Assembly: GCA_907163375.1 (NCBI GenBank)
Contig: CAJQUW010003042.1
Location: 166,756 to 230,755, forward strand
Direction: 5' to 3'
DNA from: Prostheceraeus crozeri
Taxonomy: Eukaryota > Platyhelminthes > Polycladida > Euryleptidae
DNA length: 64,000 nucleotides
Shown here: piece after piece, positions 12,784-24,300 of the stretch
Layout of the letters: the number at the start of each line of letters is the position of its first letter
Position numbering within the stretch: position 1 is the stretch's first letter
Translations under genes and position numbers: made by a program
The notes under the pieces: generated by a model
Database searches by the model: none
Told to the model about the DNA's origin: nothing
What the model saw: only the letters and a program-made list of their open reading frames with translations

Positions 12784-13032
12784 TTGAATATCTAGAGAGA
12801 ATGACAGCTATTCAGTCAATACAAGACACCAACACCCTTGACTCCTCGACCGCACTCGTCTGACACAGGAATGGAACCGAAGTCCGCGTGGTCTAGTGAA
12901 GAAGATACGAGCCCGTCTCCACCGCTGACTTCGGTTCGATTCCTAGGTTGGGCGAGTGCGGTCGGGGAATCAAGGGTGTTGGTGTCTTGTATTGACTTAA
13001 TTAATAGCTGTCATTCTCTTCAGATATTCAAT
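12784..13032. mobile_element. Fold-back element with tRNA-box-like sequence, copy 1
   Basis: The inverted arms of about 110 bp begin TGAATATCT and share AGTCAATACAAGACACCAAC and ACCGCACTCG. The right arm contains a box-B-like GGTTCGATTCC. Related copies are at 19541-19965. This links a fold-back structure to a tRNA-like internal promoter word. Confidence 0.7.
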
Positions 13033-14149
13033 GAACTACGACAGACCTCTGTTGTCAATCAATATAAATTTATGCATTATTCTGTGCAATCTCAATCTTT
13101 ACTCGATTAAACAATCGGGTTACAGAATATTGAAGGTATTCTTCATTTCGCTTAATACAACATCAGTTACATTCATAGTGTCAATAATTGTTGCGCCTTA
13201 TGGCAGATTCTGACTTCAGCACAAAGCTGGCATTGATCCACAAATAAACCGACTCTTGAGGAAAAACAAACTTGCCAATATCTCTTCGTTGAATATATGT
13301 ACTTTTTAAAAATAGCGCCTGAAATTTTCGAGATGGAAGTCCTTAAGAGCTTCAGATTACATTTGTATCGGAGTATCACGATCAGCACACCAATTTTACT
13401 GATGTCATTGAAACTTCTACACACATTTTTGTAAAAATGAATTGAATGAAATAGTTATTAGTTAAGAACAATTGGATTTATCTCTGCAATGGAGCATTCG
13501 ATATACAGTCAAAGATCATTAATCACCAATATTCTGATGAGATAGTAACGAAAAAATCAATGACAGTCCGCTTCCAGAGCTATTCATTGTTATGAATTCC
13601 ATGTGAATTCATTTTTTACATTTGTAGAGGTTTTCTCGATGTATGCGCTTCATAGAGAACTTTATGAATCAAATATTAGTGTGCTAAGTTATTAGACCAT
13701 TTATTCTTGATTTCTGTTTGTGGACGCAACCTGTCAATATTCTGTTCTGCATTTCCCGTAGCTTTGATTACAACGTATTGATTTCGGTAATTCCTATAAA
13801 TTTCTTTTTCGGTGATTTTCCTTCTTCCCGTTTTTACTATGAAAAATATGTCATTTCATGCACCGGTACGTCATCCAAAAGAGTAAGAGAGATGTTTGTT
13901 GGACAGCAAAATTGAAATATGAAAATGCATGTCAATACAATGATAGCAAAGATCAAACACTTGATTTCAAAAAAGCGATAAACTCACAAAGTGAGATGGA
14001 TGAAAGGAAATCTGTAAAATTAGTCACAAAATCCGGATGACCTGAGAATACATATCGTCGGAAAGAACGAGTTGCGCCGAATAGTAGTTCGAGAGTATGG
14101 GACAGAAATTCGACCACTGGATAAAAGCCGCGGAATAACGAGTCTAAGT
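13033..14149. other. No feature seen
   Basis: AT-rich intron. ORFs here lack recognisable motifs. Confidence 0.3.
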
Positions 14150-14640
14150 CTCGGCAGTTTCAATCTGTTCAAAGAGTTTTAGTGAGGCAGAATTCCGTCT
14201 TGTATCCAAATTAGGCACTCCTCCACCACCTTTGGTCTTCAAACAATGATTCTGAATAGCCTGTAGTCTGTTAGAGTCACGTTTTGATAATCCTATGAAA
14301 GCTCTATTAAAGAGCGGATTAAAACATTATGAATTAAGATACAGTGCTCAGGAGTAGTAAAAGCTCTGATTCGACGCAAAATATACAATCGGTGCGTGCA
14401 TTTTCTCTCAATGAAGTCTATGTGAGCCTTCCAGCCAAGAGAATCACTCAAGACAACGCCAAGTAAATTATCTTGAAAATCAATTTGAGATACTTCAGAT
14501 TGCACATCAAAATTGTCTTCAAATTTACCACAATAGTGAATAAGGCCGCTGGTTTTGGAATGATTCAATGTCAAATTGAAAGCTTCCACCCACTCAGAAA
14601 TGTTCTTGATCTCAAAAATGTTCTTATAATTTTAGGAAGG
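14150..14640 (-). pseudogene. LINE reverse transcriptase C-terminal fragment
   Basis: The minus-strand reading gives the post-RT region of a Jockey/CR1-like LINE: LGVVLSDSLGWKAHIDFIER, then RLYILRRIRAF, a stop near 14293, then GLSKRDSNRLQAIQNHCLK. It is 5'- and 3'-truncated and not functional. Confidence 0.7.
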
Positions 14641-15084
14641 GTAACTGGTTCGCCTACACGTTAGTTTCATCAATGATCAGCAGTTTTTTGTCTCATCCCG
14701 AAGTAAATCTAGATCTGTAATGGATGCTGAGCCTCTTGCACTTTGCATGTAGAGATTGCAAGCATGAGTGAAATGAGTTACCATGATGACAACAGATGGT
14801 AAGCTCTCACTGAGAGGTAGAAGTTTTATCATTCTTTTTTTCATCATTAACGAATTGGCGATTCGGCCACTTCCGACTTCCAAAGCTTTGCCTCGAATAA
14901 CGAAATTCACGGTTATTTAGGGTGTGAAATTTCTAGTGATTTCCATTTGACCTAAAATTTAAAATCACCAGTTTTGACAAATTCTTGAAAAGTTCTTTAA
15001 AAGTTACCACGTTTCCAGTTTAAAGTTGCTTTAAAAGTTTAAATGTTTGTAAAACGTGGAAATTATCAGACCTTCGAAGTGCTT

Positions 15085-15300
15085 AACTGTAAACTGTCAC
15101 CTCCTAAAATCGAAGAAATCTGCATCCTAAAGCGCGACACACTAGAATTTTAGGAGGTTGCGTGAAATAGAATGCTGACATACTAAAGAGAACAATAACA
15201 CTAGTGCGCTAGCCTCCTAAAACGCTTTGCTTTAGGATTTTTTTATTAGTTACGAATACTGTCTCGCTTCAGTGTGTGATTTAGGAGGTTGCACACCTTC
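15085..15300. repeat. Palindromic CCTCCTAAAA repeat cluster
   Basis: Inverted pairs of CCTCCTAAAA and TTTTAGGAGG (about 15102, 15150, 15210, 15279) form two consecutive hairpin-capable units. The left edge carries ACTGTAAACTGT, the same terminal word as the elements at 17519, 21856 and 48602. Confidence 0.55.
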
Positions 15301-16560
15301 ATGTGCAACAAATCCAAATTCATGTGTGACCCACTTGAGTTCTAAGTGCTAATTTACTGACAATCTTGCCGAACTCTTGCTTTGCGTCCACAGAAATCAA
15401 CAGCATAGAATGTCCTACCACCGAAATTGCATGAAGATCATAACATACATTGGCGGAACTTTCTTGAGACAAAAGAGGCTAGTTTTGCGGACTGTCTTCA
15501 TCGTTTTCATGGGTTTTCTATTCTTCAGGCAAATTTTTGATTTGCATTGCTTGGTTCTATTTGAAGGATCTAGTGCACAAAAGCAATGTTGAATTTGCAA
15601 ATTAAAGCAGGGACAGGAGGATAAATTAAGCGATATAACGTTCTGTATATTCGGCATTTTGAAAAATCGCTCCTGTGATGTACCGGGATCCAAAAAGAGA
15701 CAAGCTTCAAGAGTGCATTGAAATAAAAAGTCCTGAATCTTCGATTTATCATTTTGCTTCAAAATGAGTCTGTGGTCAGTATTTTCGATAGATTTCCAAG
15801 ATCGTTGCATCGATTTTATGTCAAATAAATGTGTACGGAATTTCGTTTGCTTTCTTATCGTCATTGATGATGGATACCACGGTATTTGAAACCGGTATGA
15901 CAATGAATCGTGCAAAGAGTTTACTACGGCTTCTAGCTTGTAATAACAAATATACTTGAACCGATTTAAACAACTGATTGGGAACTGACAGCAAGACTAA
16001 TATGCATTGAAGTGTCTTTATAAGAAAGGCGTGGTGTAGTCAGCTATATATTGAGAGAATATGTCTAACGTTTCAGATGATAATTGCATTGTATGTACGT
16101 GCTCAGCACGTGAATTGCGTTCTCAGACAAAGGAAATCGTGATGTACAGAAACGCACGAAATATGATAAACACGACTGTTTAAGAATCTACTCTAAAGAC
16201 GCAACATAAGTCAATTTTTCATGACTTAGACAAAAATAGAAACAGTCAACTTGGTCCCTGGATAATGCTTTTTATGTGAAGTTTGCAGTCAAAGATAGAT
16301 ATTCTGTACTTTATGGGATAGATAGGCAATAAACTGAATCTCTACCCGATAACTTGGTTTCTTAATGAGATTGGCAAGGCTCTTCATGGAATGCACACAC
16401 TGCAGAATTGACAGGTTTTTATAAGTCGAATTGAGTGCCTGCAAATGGACTGACAATCAATGTCACTGATTTGAGTTGATAGAAAACATCGAAAACGGAG
16501 GGATAATTTGAACTATAGTGATGAATGAAATTTGATAAGCGATAGATTAAATTGCTTCGC
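15301..16560. other. No feature seen
   Basis: Intronic. A 166-codon minus-strand ORF at 15415-15915 has no recognisable motif, no supporting splice sites and biased low-complexity content. I treat it as chance. Confidence 0.3.
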
Positions 16561-16638
16561 AAAAAAGGCGCGATCGCATTGACTCGAACCTATGGCCTCA
16601 GGCTATTAACCTGTAGCTGTCCCAGCTGAACTGCGACC
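16561..16638 (-). tRNA. tRNA-like sequence (possibly Ile-AAT), probably a pseudogene
   Basis: On the minus strand, GGTCGCA at 16638-16632 pairs with TGCGATC at 16578-16572. A near-consensus box A (CAGTTCAGCTGG), an anticodon-like loop TTAATAG closed by CAGG/CCTG, and box B GGTTCGAGTCA are present. A run of six T follows, as a polymerase III terminator. The body is only 67 nt and the T stem is poor, so it is likely a degenerate tRNA or a tRNA-SINE head. Confidence 0.4.
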
Positions 16639-17518
16639 GATAGTAAGACCGGCACTTTTCTACCTATGATGAGTTAGATAAGAATGGACAAACAATAAAA
16701 GCACTCTTTGTGCTTCACCAGACGGTAGCAATTAATAAATGTGGATAAAGAAAAATGATAAGAGGCAAAGTACATTAAAAGATCTTATAAGCCTATTATC
16801 CTTTGACACACTGAGCACGATTATTGACATGTCTTTGTTTTCATTTTTTGTGCATCTTTTCTGACTCATCATGCCTCGAAAAGTGTAAGCGCACCTTAAG
16901 ACCAGCACCTGAGATTGAGCATCTAAAGCCATATTGTGAATGCAATTAACAATGATTGAATAACATACAGTAGATCATCAAATTGCCATGCAAAAGATGT
17001 GCGATTAGTGACAGTTCTTGTGATTCTGGTATGATTTTTGTTTTACTTCCCTACTTTTATGGTGAGAATGTAATGAAGGCTGAAGATTGTGAAAGCTACA
17101 ACGCCGGCATTCCAGTTGGAGTTCATTTGACCATGACATGTGAGCATGGCAGTGAAGCTGCATTACGAAGACGGCAGTGCTGAAAGACAGAAGCTACACT
17201 ATCTTTGCATTACAAAGAGAATAATTAGATATTGAGTTGCATCCTCAGTTGAGAAATGGGAACAGACGTGATGAGCTGCCATTTCATCCAATACCAGGAA
17301 TCATCACCAGGCTAGTTCACATCTCTCAACATCGACACAGCTACCGATTAAAGTTACATCCGTACTCGGGTAAATTTCAGATTTGCAATTAGGAAGTTAG
17401 TGAAATTTCTAATCTTTAATTTCTTCATCTTTTCCTGTCGAAATTTTGGAAACAATTCATTTGTTCTAAGCAAAGATGTTGGAATTTTTGCGGATAACGT
17501 TTTCGCTTTCACTCTCAC
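16639..17518. other. No feature seen
   Basis: Intronic. The ORF at 16983-17183 has several Cys but neither splice support nor a known pattern. Confidence 0.3.
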
Positions 17519-18282
17519 CTACATTGTAAACCGTTGACTGACAATTGACAGACATTTATCCTACAAAATCTATTTTGTCGGTCATTGTTAGTTCTTGTAG
17601 GATGATTGCCACTGAACACCTACAACATCTGACAAAAAGCGACAAAATGTATAGCAATGGATTATAGCTTAAATTTTATCAAAAATGTAGGCAATTAATT
17701 GAATTATGTCAAAATGAATCATGGTTTTGCCACACAATAATACAGATTGCCCAAAAGTCAAGCAATCACTAATCGAAAAAATCATTCAATATTCAACAGT
17801 TTTTGCATGATGAAATACGTTTATTGTCATACATGTTTCAATACGTGAAACGTACCATCGTCAGTGAACAGCAACAGTGATACATGCGCAAAGACTTAAA
17901 TACATCCAAGAGTTCATTCAAAATGAGCGCTAACAGGCATAACAAATAACAAAGAAAAACAATTTCAAAATAATAACAACTGAAATGACTCGGTTTAGAT
18001 GTATTTAAGTCTTTGCGCATGTATCACTGTTGCTGTTCACTGACGATGGTACGTTTCACGTATTGAAACATGCATGACAATAAACGTATTTGGTCATGCA
18101 ATCTCTACGGCATCTTTCATTATTGAACAGTTTTTGTTTAGTTAATTTGCATACAAAGCATTGGTTTCGATGTCGGTGGAGAAGCTACAAATTCGTCGGA
18201 TATCGCTCGGAACCTACAATATCGTCGGATTTTGTCAGTAATTTTGTAGGATAATTGTCGGTCTACGGTTTACAGTGTAAGA
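17519..18282. mobile_element. Inverted-repeat transposon with TACAyTGTAAACCGT ends
   Basis: The left end CTACATTGTAAACCGTTGAC is the inverse of the right end ...GGTCTACGGTTTACAGTGTAAG. The homology continues inward through GACAATT and TTTTGTAGGAT. The element is about 765 bp, contains the long hairpin at 17802-18102 and encodes no protein. Confidence 0.7.
17802..18102. repeat. Long near-perfect hairpin nested in the 17519 element
   Basis: The arms match almost without error for about 100 bp. The inner 67 bp (17842-17908 against 17998-18064) look identical. The two arms each contain CTGACGATGG...CACGTATTGAAAC, a hammerhead-like core. The loop is about 90 bp. Confidence 0.8.
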
Positions 18283-19540
18283 CAAGACTGCGGAATTATT
18301 CGCCACACGGCGGATTGCTAGCGGCCAATAAGTTCGGTTCATATGTACTTCCCGGATTCTACAAGTAATTGACGCGTCCGGTGAAGTTTCCAATATTAGT
18401 AACTGTGAATTTGCCATGCACAATATAGTATACATGTCTTACAAAATCTTTGTGCGATTAACAAAATATTCTGCCGTCAAAAAATTGCTTAAGAATTTCG
18501 ATTTTAAAAAAGTATGTCCTTGAAATAGAGGTCAAACTTTTCAAGATATCATCGGCCATCATAGCCACAAAGGAGTCGCTGCCATTATAGTTATGGCAAA
18601 ATTGTATTTGGATGCAACCCTGCTTGTGATGGCGCAGTACTCAGAGGGCTCTACCGAGTTGCAAATTGCAGAGGCACGAAGGTTGCTTTCTTGGAGAAGC
18701 GAGCAGAAATCATGCCGATTAAGGGGTATATCCTTATTAAGCATGAGAGCTGTCATGGACATATATTTACTTCAAAGTAATTGTTTAACGGACAGTTAGT
18801 GTCCTCATCAAGCTAGACTACTTCACGTACCTCTAGAATTAAGCCATCAACGTGAGTAAACATATGCTGCCATACCACAGTCACAACATGCACTTTGCCG
18901 GATAAGTCCTTGCTCTTGCGGATAACTTGGATGTGTAGTTCTCAAGGCAAACCTCTTAAAACGCGCTCTTTGATGAATGATCGATGACAAAGCTATTTTT
19001 GTCCGTGTAGGCGTGAAGTTTTGAATTGTCGTGAAGCTATTCTTGCCTCTCATGTAATTATCCGTTTCAGGTCAGAGAGATATGTCTATCTAAAAGGAGA
19101 GTTTTCTTCATGTCATCTCAACCGGCAATATTCGATGAAATATAAGGATTAGACCCTCCACGTCTCATCGTGATAGCGCTTCATTCAAATATCTATGCAT
19201 GTTTTTTCAACAGAAATCCAACTTTCAACTTAAATTTTTAGCTTGCACGACTAAAATGGAAATCCCTCGTTTTCGTTATTAATGGTCATTTCAGATGTTC
19301 ATTCATCAGGCATCTGTGGTGCAGTAATGGGTCCCGAAGCGCATTTACAATGTGCATATTTCTCTAGGGGGGGTAATTCGGACCCCTCCTTAACTTTTAA
19401 AGCACCAGTACTGATTTGAATCACATGATTAGAACACAGTGTGAGAAGATTAGAATGTAAGTTTAGTGGTCGACTTTGTTTACTTTAGCTCACGTCTTCC
19501 AACTGTACTTTAAAATTAGCATGTTATTTGGATATCATAA
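18283..19540. other. No feature seen
   Basis: Intronic sequence without convincing exons or repeats. Confidence 0.3.
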
Positions 19541-19965
19541 GAGAATGACAACTATTAAGTCAATACAAGACACCAACACCCTTGATTCCCGACCGCACTC
19601 GCCCGACCGAGGAATCGAACCGACGGAATGCGAGTGAAGGCAGAAGTCATCTCCAAGTGATATCGACAGCGGATTGTCCTATTTTTACTGACTGAACGCC
19701 ACCAGCATTCATAATTGCATCGAGACAGCATATCAGCATGTCATTCGACTACGTCACACAGTAGATTGACAACAAAGGTCTGCCGCAGAACGTTGAATAT
19801 CTAAAGAGAGTGACAACTATTACATCAATACAAGACACCACCACCCTCGATTCCCCGACCGCACTCGCCCGACGTAGGAATCGAACCGAAGTCCGCAGTG
19901 GAGACGAGGTCGCACAGCGGTCGGGGAATCAAGGATGTTGGTGTCTTGTATTGACTTAAAAGTTG
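19541..19965. mobile_element. tRNA-box fold-back family, two nested or adjacent copies
   Basis: CAATACAAGACACCA(A/C)CACCC recurs at about 19560 and 19828, with its complement at 19930-19955. GGAATCGAACC (box B complement) occurs in both copies. The structure repeats that at 12784-13032. Confidence 0.65.
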
Positions 19966-20229
19966 TTGAAATCAATAATAGGTTCAAAGTAAATGTATCC
20001 ATGTTTATGTTTTCATCATTTCTCTGTACAATACTTGACATTTGTACATTCGTGTATGAACTGGCTGTGGAGTAACATTTAATTCAGGAGATGCATGATA
20101 ATCGGCGGTGTAAGTAATCCGTGACATGAAGTTTATTTTGCTGGTTGCGGTAAATTACCCAATTGTTGTAGTAGAGTGCCCCTTGAATTTGTAACATGCT
20201 CAACTGATGATCTTCTGCTTCCATTGTAG

Positions 20230-21284
20230 CAATGTCTCGAAGTCGCAGTACTCCCGGTCTCGTGGAATCTTTCGGCAGTGAAATGCTCCCAGAAGGTTCA
20301 ATGGCTGCATTGGCGAAGCATTATCTCAATCACATGGTGGATCAATCGAATTATCCGCCGGGAGATGGCGACAGTGAAGCTCCTGACTACACACCCCAGA
20401 ATGCACATCTCGTGGCTCCTGCTTATCATCCTCTCCATCAGTCCAGCATCGAATTGTCTCATTTCTCACATTTGCATCGTGGCTCTCCAGCCTCTATCAC
20501 TCCTCAGCAGTCCTCTCCGGTTCCCCAGCAGCATCATCGACATTCTGGTAGTAGAAAGTCATCCTTGAGAGGAACTGAGTCATCAAGAAGCTCAATGCGT
20601 CGTCACAATCCATCTCCGAGAAGACACAGCGGCTCAGCAGCTATTCTGCCTCCACCATCCTTCTGTGGACGCACAATTATTAATGCAAACCTTCCCGGGC
20701 CACCAATAACTTCATCCGCATCTTCTTCGACAGACATTTCAAACCATCAACCTGCATCTCCTCCTAAACCAGCGACACCGCGTCCAAAACGTCATTCATT
20801 ATCACTTCCCCCTCCACACTCCTTCTCACCGCGTTTACAGGTATCCCCAACCCATTCAGCCCACGCTGCGTGTCCTCCGACGATTGGAGCAAATCGTTTA
20901 GGGGAAATACCGACTATCAGCATTGATAGGGCAACTCCGGCGTCGTCTCCTGTAGGTTCCTCTCCAAGACTCCCAACCTCGACTCCGCCCACACATCGTG
21001 ATCCTTCATCTGATATTCTTCTGCAAGAGATCGCGAGGCTTCGACAGCGTGTGGTCTCCCTGGAGACAGAAAATACTTCATTGCAAGTGAAGCTGAATCA
21101 TCAGCAATGGAATATAGAAAATCGATTACAAGAGCTTGAGATGATTGGGCGCAGACGTTTGTTAGAAGAAGAGATTCCGATTTGTGATGTCACATGTGAA
21201 ACTGATAATGAAGATGATGAATTGGTTGAATCAGACGAGTCTACAGAACATCCACATACCTGTGTTAAGAAAGGAAGTTGTTAG
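20230..21284 (+). CDS. CNG channel alpha subunit, last exon (Ser/Pro-rich tail and leucine zipper)
   Basis: The terminal exon starts after the acceptor at 20228-20229 and ends with TAG at 21282-21284, giving about 351 residues. The first 260 are low-complexity (Ser, Pro, His and Arg rich) and form the cytoplasmic tail. At 21015-21146 there is a coiled coil (EIARLRQRVVSLETENTSLQ, then QQWNIENRLQELE) matching the C-terminal leucine zipper that CNGA subunits use to assemble. An acidic tail (TDNEDDELVESDES) and KKGSC follow. The phase matches the micro-exon at 12016, and the summed coding length from 830 to the stop is a multiple of three. The long tail is much more diverged than the zipper, as is usual. 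I am sure of the zipper and reasonably sure of the linkage to the exon at 828. Confidence 0.88.
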
Positions 21285-21530
21285 TTCATGCTAGATTTGA
21301 AATAATACCTCTTTAGAAACCTAAGGATTCAACACATCACCGATATGTCATGGGACAGTAGAATATTAATGCCACTTAGGGCCAGATCAAGGTGCTAAGA
21401 ATCAATTTACGAGAGGTTTTGATTTGACGTCGTTATTTAAGATTGCTGAAACCATAGAAATCCGAGGCATCATCAAAGGACAAGAACGGTCATGCTCACT
21501 GAATATGCTGCGGCTTAACCACACAGTGTT

Positions 21531-21650
21531 AGGCCTCAGCCACACTGAAAATCAAAGCAAATACGAGCGTCCCGAGCAAACGCGAGCAAAGGTATGTCCG
21601 CAAGGCATCAATCGCTCTGGCTTGCTTTGCTCGCAGTGTGGATGAGGCCT
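21531..21650. mobile_element. Short fold-back MITE, GGCCTCA-ended
   Basis: AGGCCTCAGCCACACTG at the left is inverted as CAGTGTGGATGAGGCCT at the right, with AGCAAA/TTTGCT inner matches. It is about 120 bp, in the CNG 3' flank. A second copy is at 2987-3172. Confidence 0.7.
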
Positions 21651-21855
21651 TAAGGTTCGCTAACCATTTAGGTCATTGCAGGTTAGAATCCAGCACCCTA
21701 AATCAGCGTGCTTAATCAAAACTCGAATTTTCTCATCTATCTTTGAAGAGGAATATTTTGCATTGCACCAATGTATGATTTTTCAACTAATGTAGGCCTG
21801 CATTTCAAAATATGTGCACTCCTAAGATCCAACAACATTGACCACGATAGGTAGC

Positions 21856-22132
21856 CTACACTGTAAACTGTAGGGCACTAACTTCGGTACGAAGCCGAAA
21901 TTTCATGCCAGTTAACGCCTAGTTAGTGCCTTTCTAGTGTCTCGAGGCACCAGTAGGCGCCACTAGGCACTGACACGCACCAAACCAAATATTTGTTTAT
22001 CCAGTGAAATCGAAGGAAAAATCAATGGGCACGAACTCGGCACTATGAACTTCGTGCCTACTCGTGCCTTTTGTTGGTTAGAATTGATGCCTAATTCAAG
22101 CGAAATTTCATGCCCTGGAGTGTACAGTGTAG
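21856..22132. mobile_element. MITE with CTACACTGTAAAC ends, copy 1
   Basis: CTACACTGTAAACTGTAGGGCA is mirrored at 22112-22132. The interior is made of GTGCC/GGCAC words in both directions. A truncated copy lies at 48602-48812. Confidence 0.75.
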
Positions 22133-23589
22133 ATGCTGATGAAATGACTTAAAAAGGTCTATCAAATCATGGATTTTCATTGTAGTCATAGCAAGTAAAA
22201 CCGAAGTAAAATATCGGATTTCTATGGCGGAAACTTTACATATTGATTTGCTGATTGTCTTTTGTTCTCTGTATTCCTAAAAAGTCGCACTACTGAAGTT
22301 TATTTGAAAAGTAAGTCTAATTGATTAATCAACTAACTAGAAGAATGGAGTAACTTCTATGAAACACAAAATCGCTAAAGTTCAATAAACATAATGTAAA
22401 AGTAAATCTATGTAGCTCCTTAACAATGCATAAGAATGTAGAAATTACCTACCACACTGTCCTTTCGCCTTCAGCTATGTAAAATAATGCATTTCAAGTA
22501 AAATATATTCGAATTGGTTTGGACGTTGTCTATCTCGCGAGTAGAACGGTCTGCCTACCTCATTCTTATCGTAGAAACATTCCTCTTCACTGCCGTTTGT
22601 TGATCAATACTGCAAATTGAAGATATGACAAAGAATGGAGTGTCACATGAGATTGTTCATCAAGTGGGTCACATCCGGTCCACACTGTGTTGAAGTATTT
22701 GCATGTAATTACGATTTTCTGCTCTGTACTATCTATGCATCTCTCACGAATTACTGTGCTGCCAAATATATCATTTTATTGCACACTTTCAACCGGATAC
22801 GTGCTTATTCAGATGCATTTCAGCTCCAGTGTCAAATGAATGAGAATCATGAAATGAATTTCTATTTTCTGATGATAATTCCAATTCAGTGGTCGTAGTG
22901 AAGGTGCACAGGTACTCTGTGCTGGGGTGGTTTGGGTATTAGTGGTACTAATGACTTTAGTATTGACTGTCAGAGTGACCCAGTTCGTGCTTGGAGTTCG
23001 TGACTTCTGCAAACCTGCTATGAACTGCAAACATGCGCTGATGAACGATGATTATCGCTGATTTCTATACATCCTAGGCCCATATAAGCTTTGGCTGTCA
23101 ATGTATTTGAATCACCTAAGTCCCATGAATATGTGTCTGCGACATGTATCGTCGGGGGTAGCTTCTGATTTATGACAAATATTTTTTCTTACCTTTCATC
23201 AATGAATTTCGGGGTAGAGATAATTCAGTCTTTCTCTGATAATGGCCTATGGAAACCCTCCGTGTGCGGCAATAAATCTAATTCTTTCGTAGGTATCGTG
23301 ATAACGATAAATTTATCTAAGGTCTGCATAAAGGGGTTTAAAAAATACACATTATGTTTACATAATTGATGTGGGATCGCAGCTGTGATCAAAATTCAGC
23401 TTCACGAGCAAACTGAAATGAACACATTGTATGATGTGCATAATCAAATAATGCCCTCTAAATGTCAACATCTGCGTATAAGAAGGCTTATAAACTAATG
23501 CAAAATCCACCATTATTCGTGCTGTCCATGTTTTCATTCATAAATGACTGCTTTCCCATTGGCCTTCACTGTAATACCTCATGAAATCA
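22133..23589. other. No feature seen
   Basis: Intergenic, between the CNG gene and the next fold-back. ORFs at 22635-22898 and 23172-23369 are unsupported. Confidence 0.3.
22386..22391 (+). terminator. Possible polyadenylation signal of the CNG gene
   Basis: A canonical AATAAA lies about 1.1 kb past the CNG stop codon. The interval contains two MITEs, so the true 3' end could be closer to the stop codon with a weaker signal. Confidence 0.25.
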
Positions 23590-24300
23590 GTTTATTCATT
23601 CACTGCACACCACGCCTGCTGACAGAGGTCCTTATCACAGCTGACGTGGTACTTATGGGTTATCTCCCCCACGTTTCTCAAATTTGTCTACAATCTGTAG
23701 AAATAAAGCAATCATCACAAAACTTCAGAGACACGTATTTGAATATATTTCCCACCCACATGTACAATTTTATGCAAATCTAACAAGTACTTTTAATTAC
23801 AGACAATGACGTAAAGTAGCGATGTCAACAACTTGATCTGACTTCGCCTGACCTCATCGTCTGAGCAAATAGCACTAGGTCAACAAAGTCATGTCGCGAC
23901 AAATCTAGAAGTGATGACCCAGACCACATTCCTTGTATTAATATGCCTTGCTTAAGAAGGGTGTGGTAGGGTAATGGTATTGGGAAGATTTCAAATAGCT
24001 GTGGATTAGACGAAGACGGAAAGAGAACAATGCACACAAAAGTAACAATAATGCGTCGAACAGACTGTCGTATCAAGGTGCTGACATCGCTACACTTCAC
24101 GTTATCATCTCTAATTCAAAAAGAACTTGTCGGCTTTACATAAACTTTTGTATGTGGGTAGAAAATATTCTCAAGTACGTGACTCTGAAGTTTTGCGACA
24201 ACTTAATCGGATTTTAGACAACATTGAAAACGTGTGGGGGGATAGCCCATAAGTACCGCTGACATCATCACGAGCATTAGACAAGCGATAACTCGAGAAG
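23590..24300. mobile_element. Fold-back element with arms of about 230 bp
   Basis: Left-arm words GGTACTTATGGGTTATC, CAAAACTTCAGAG and GTAGCGATGTCA reappear inverted at 24255, 24190 and 24085. The centre is unique. The arms are diverged, so this is an old copy. Confidence 0.7.

Noticed and set aside
15415-15915. 166-codon minus-strand ORF
   Set aside because: Long for chance, but no motif, no start or splice context and odd composition. It overlaps nothing conserved.
16983-17183. Cys-containing ORF as a secreted peptide
   Set aside because: No hydrophobic signal peptide at the start, no splice support and no known Cys framework.
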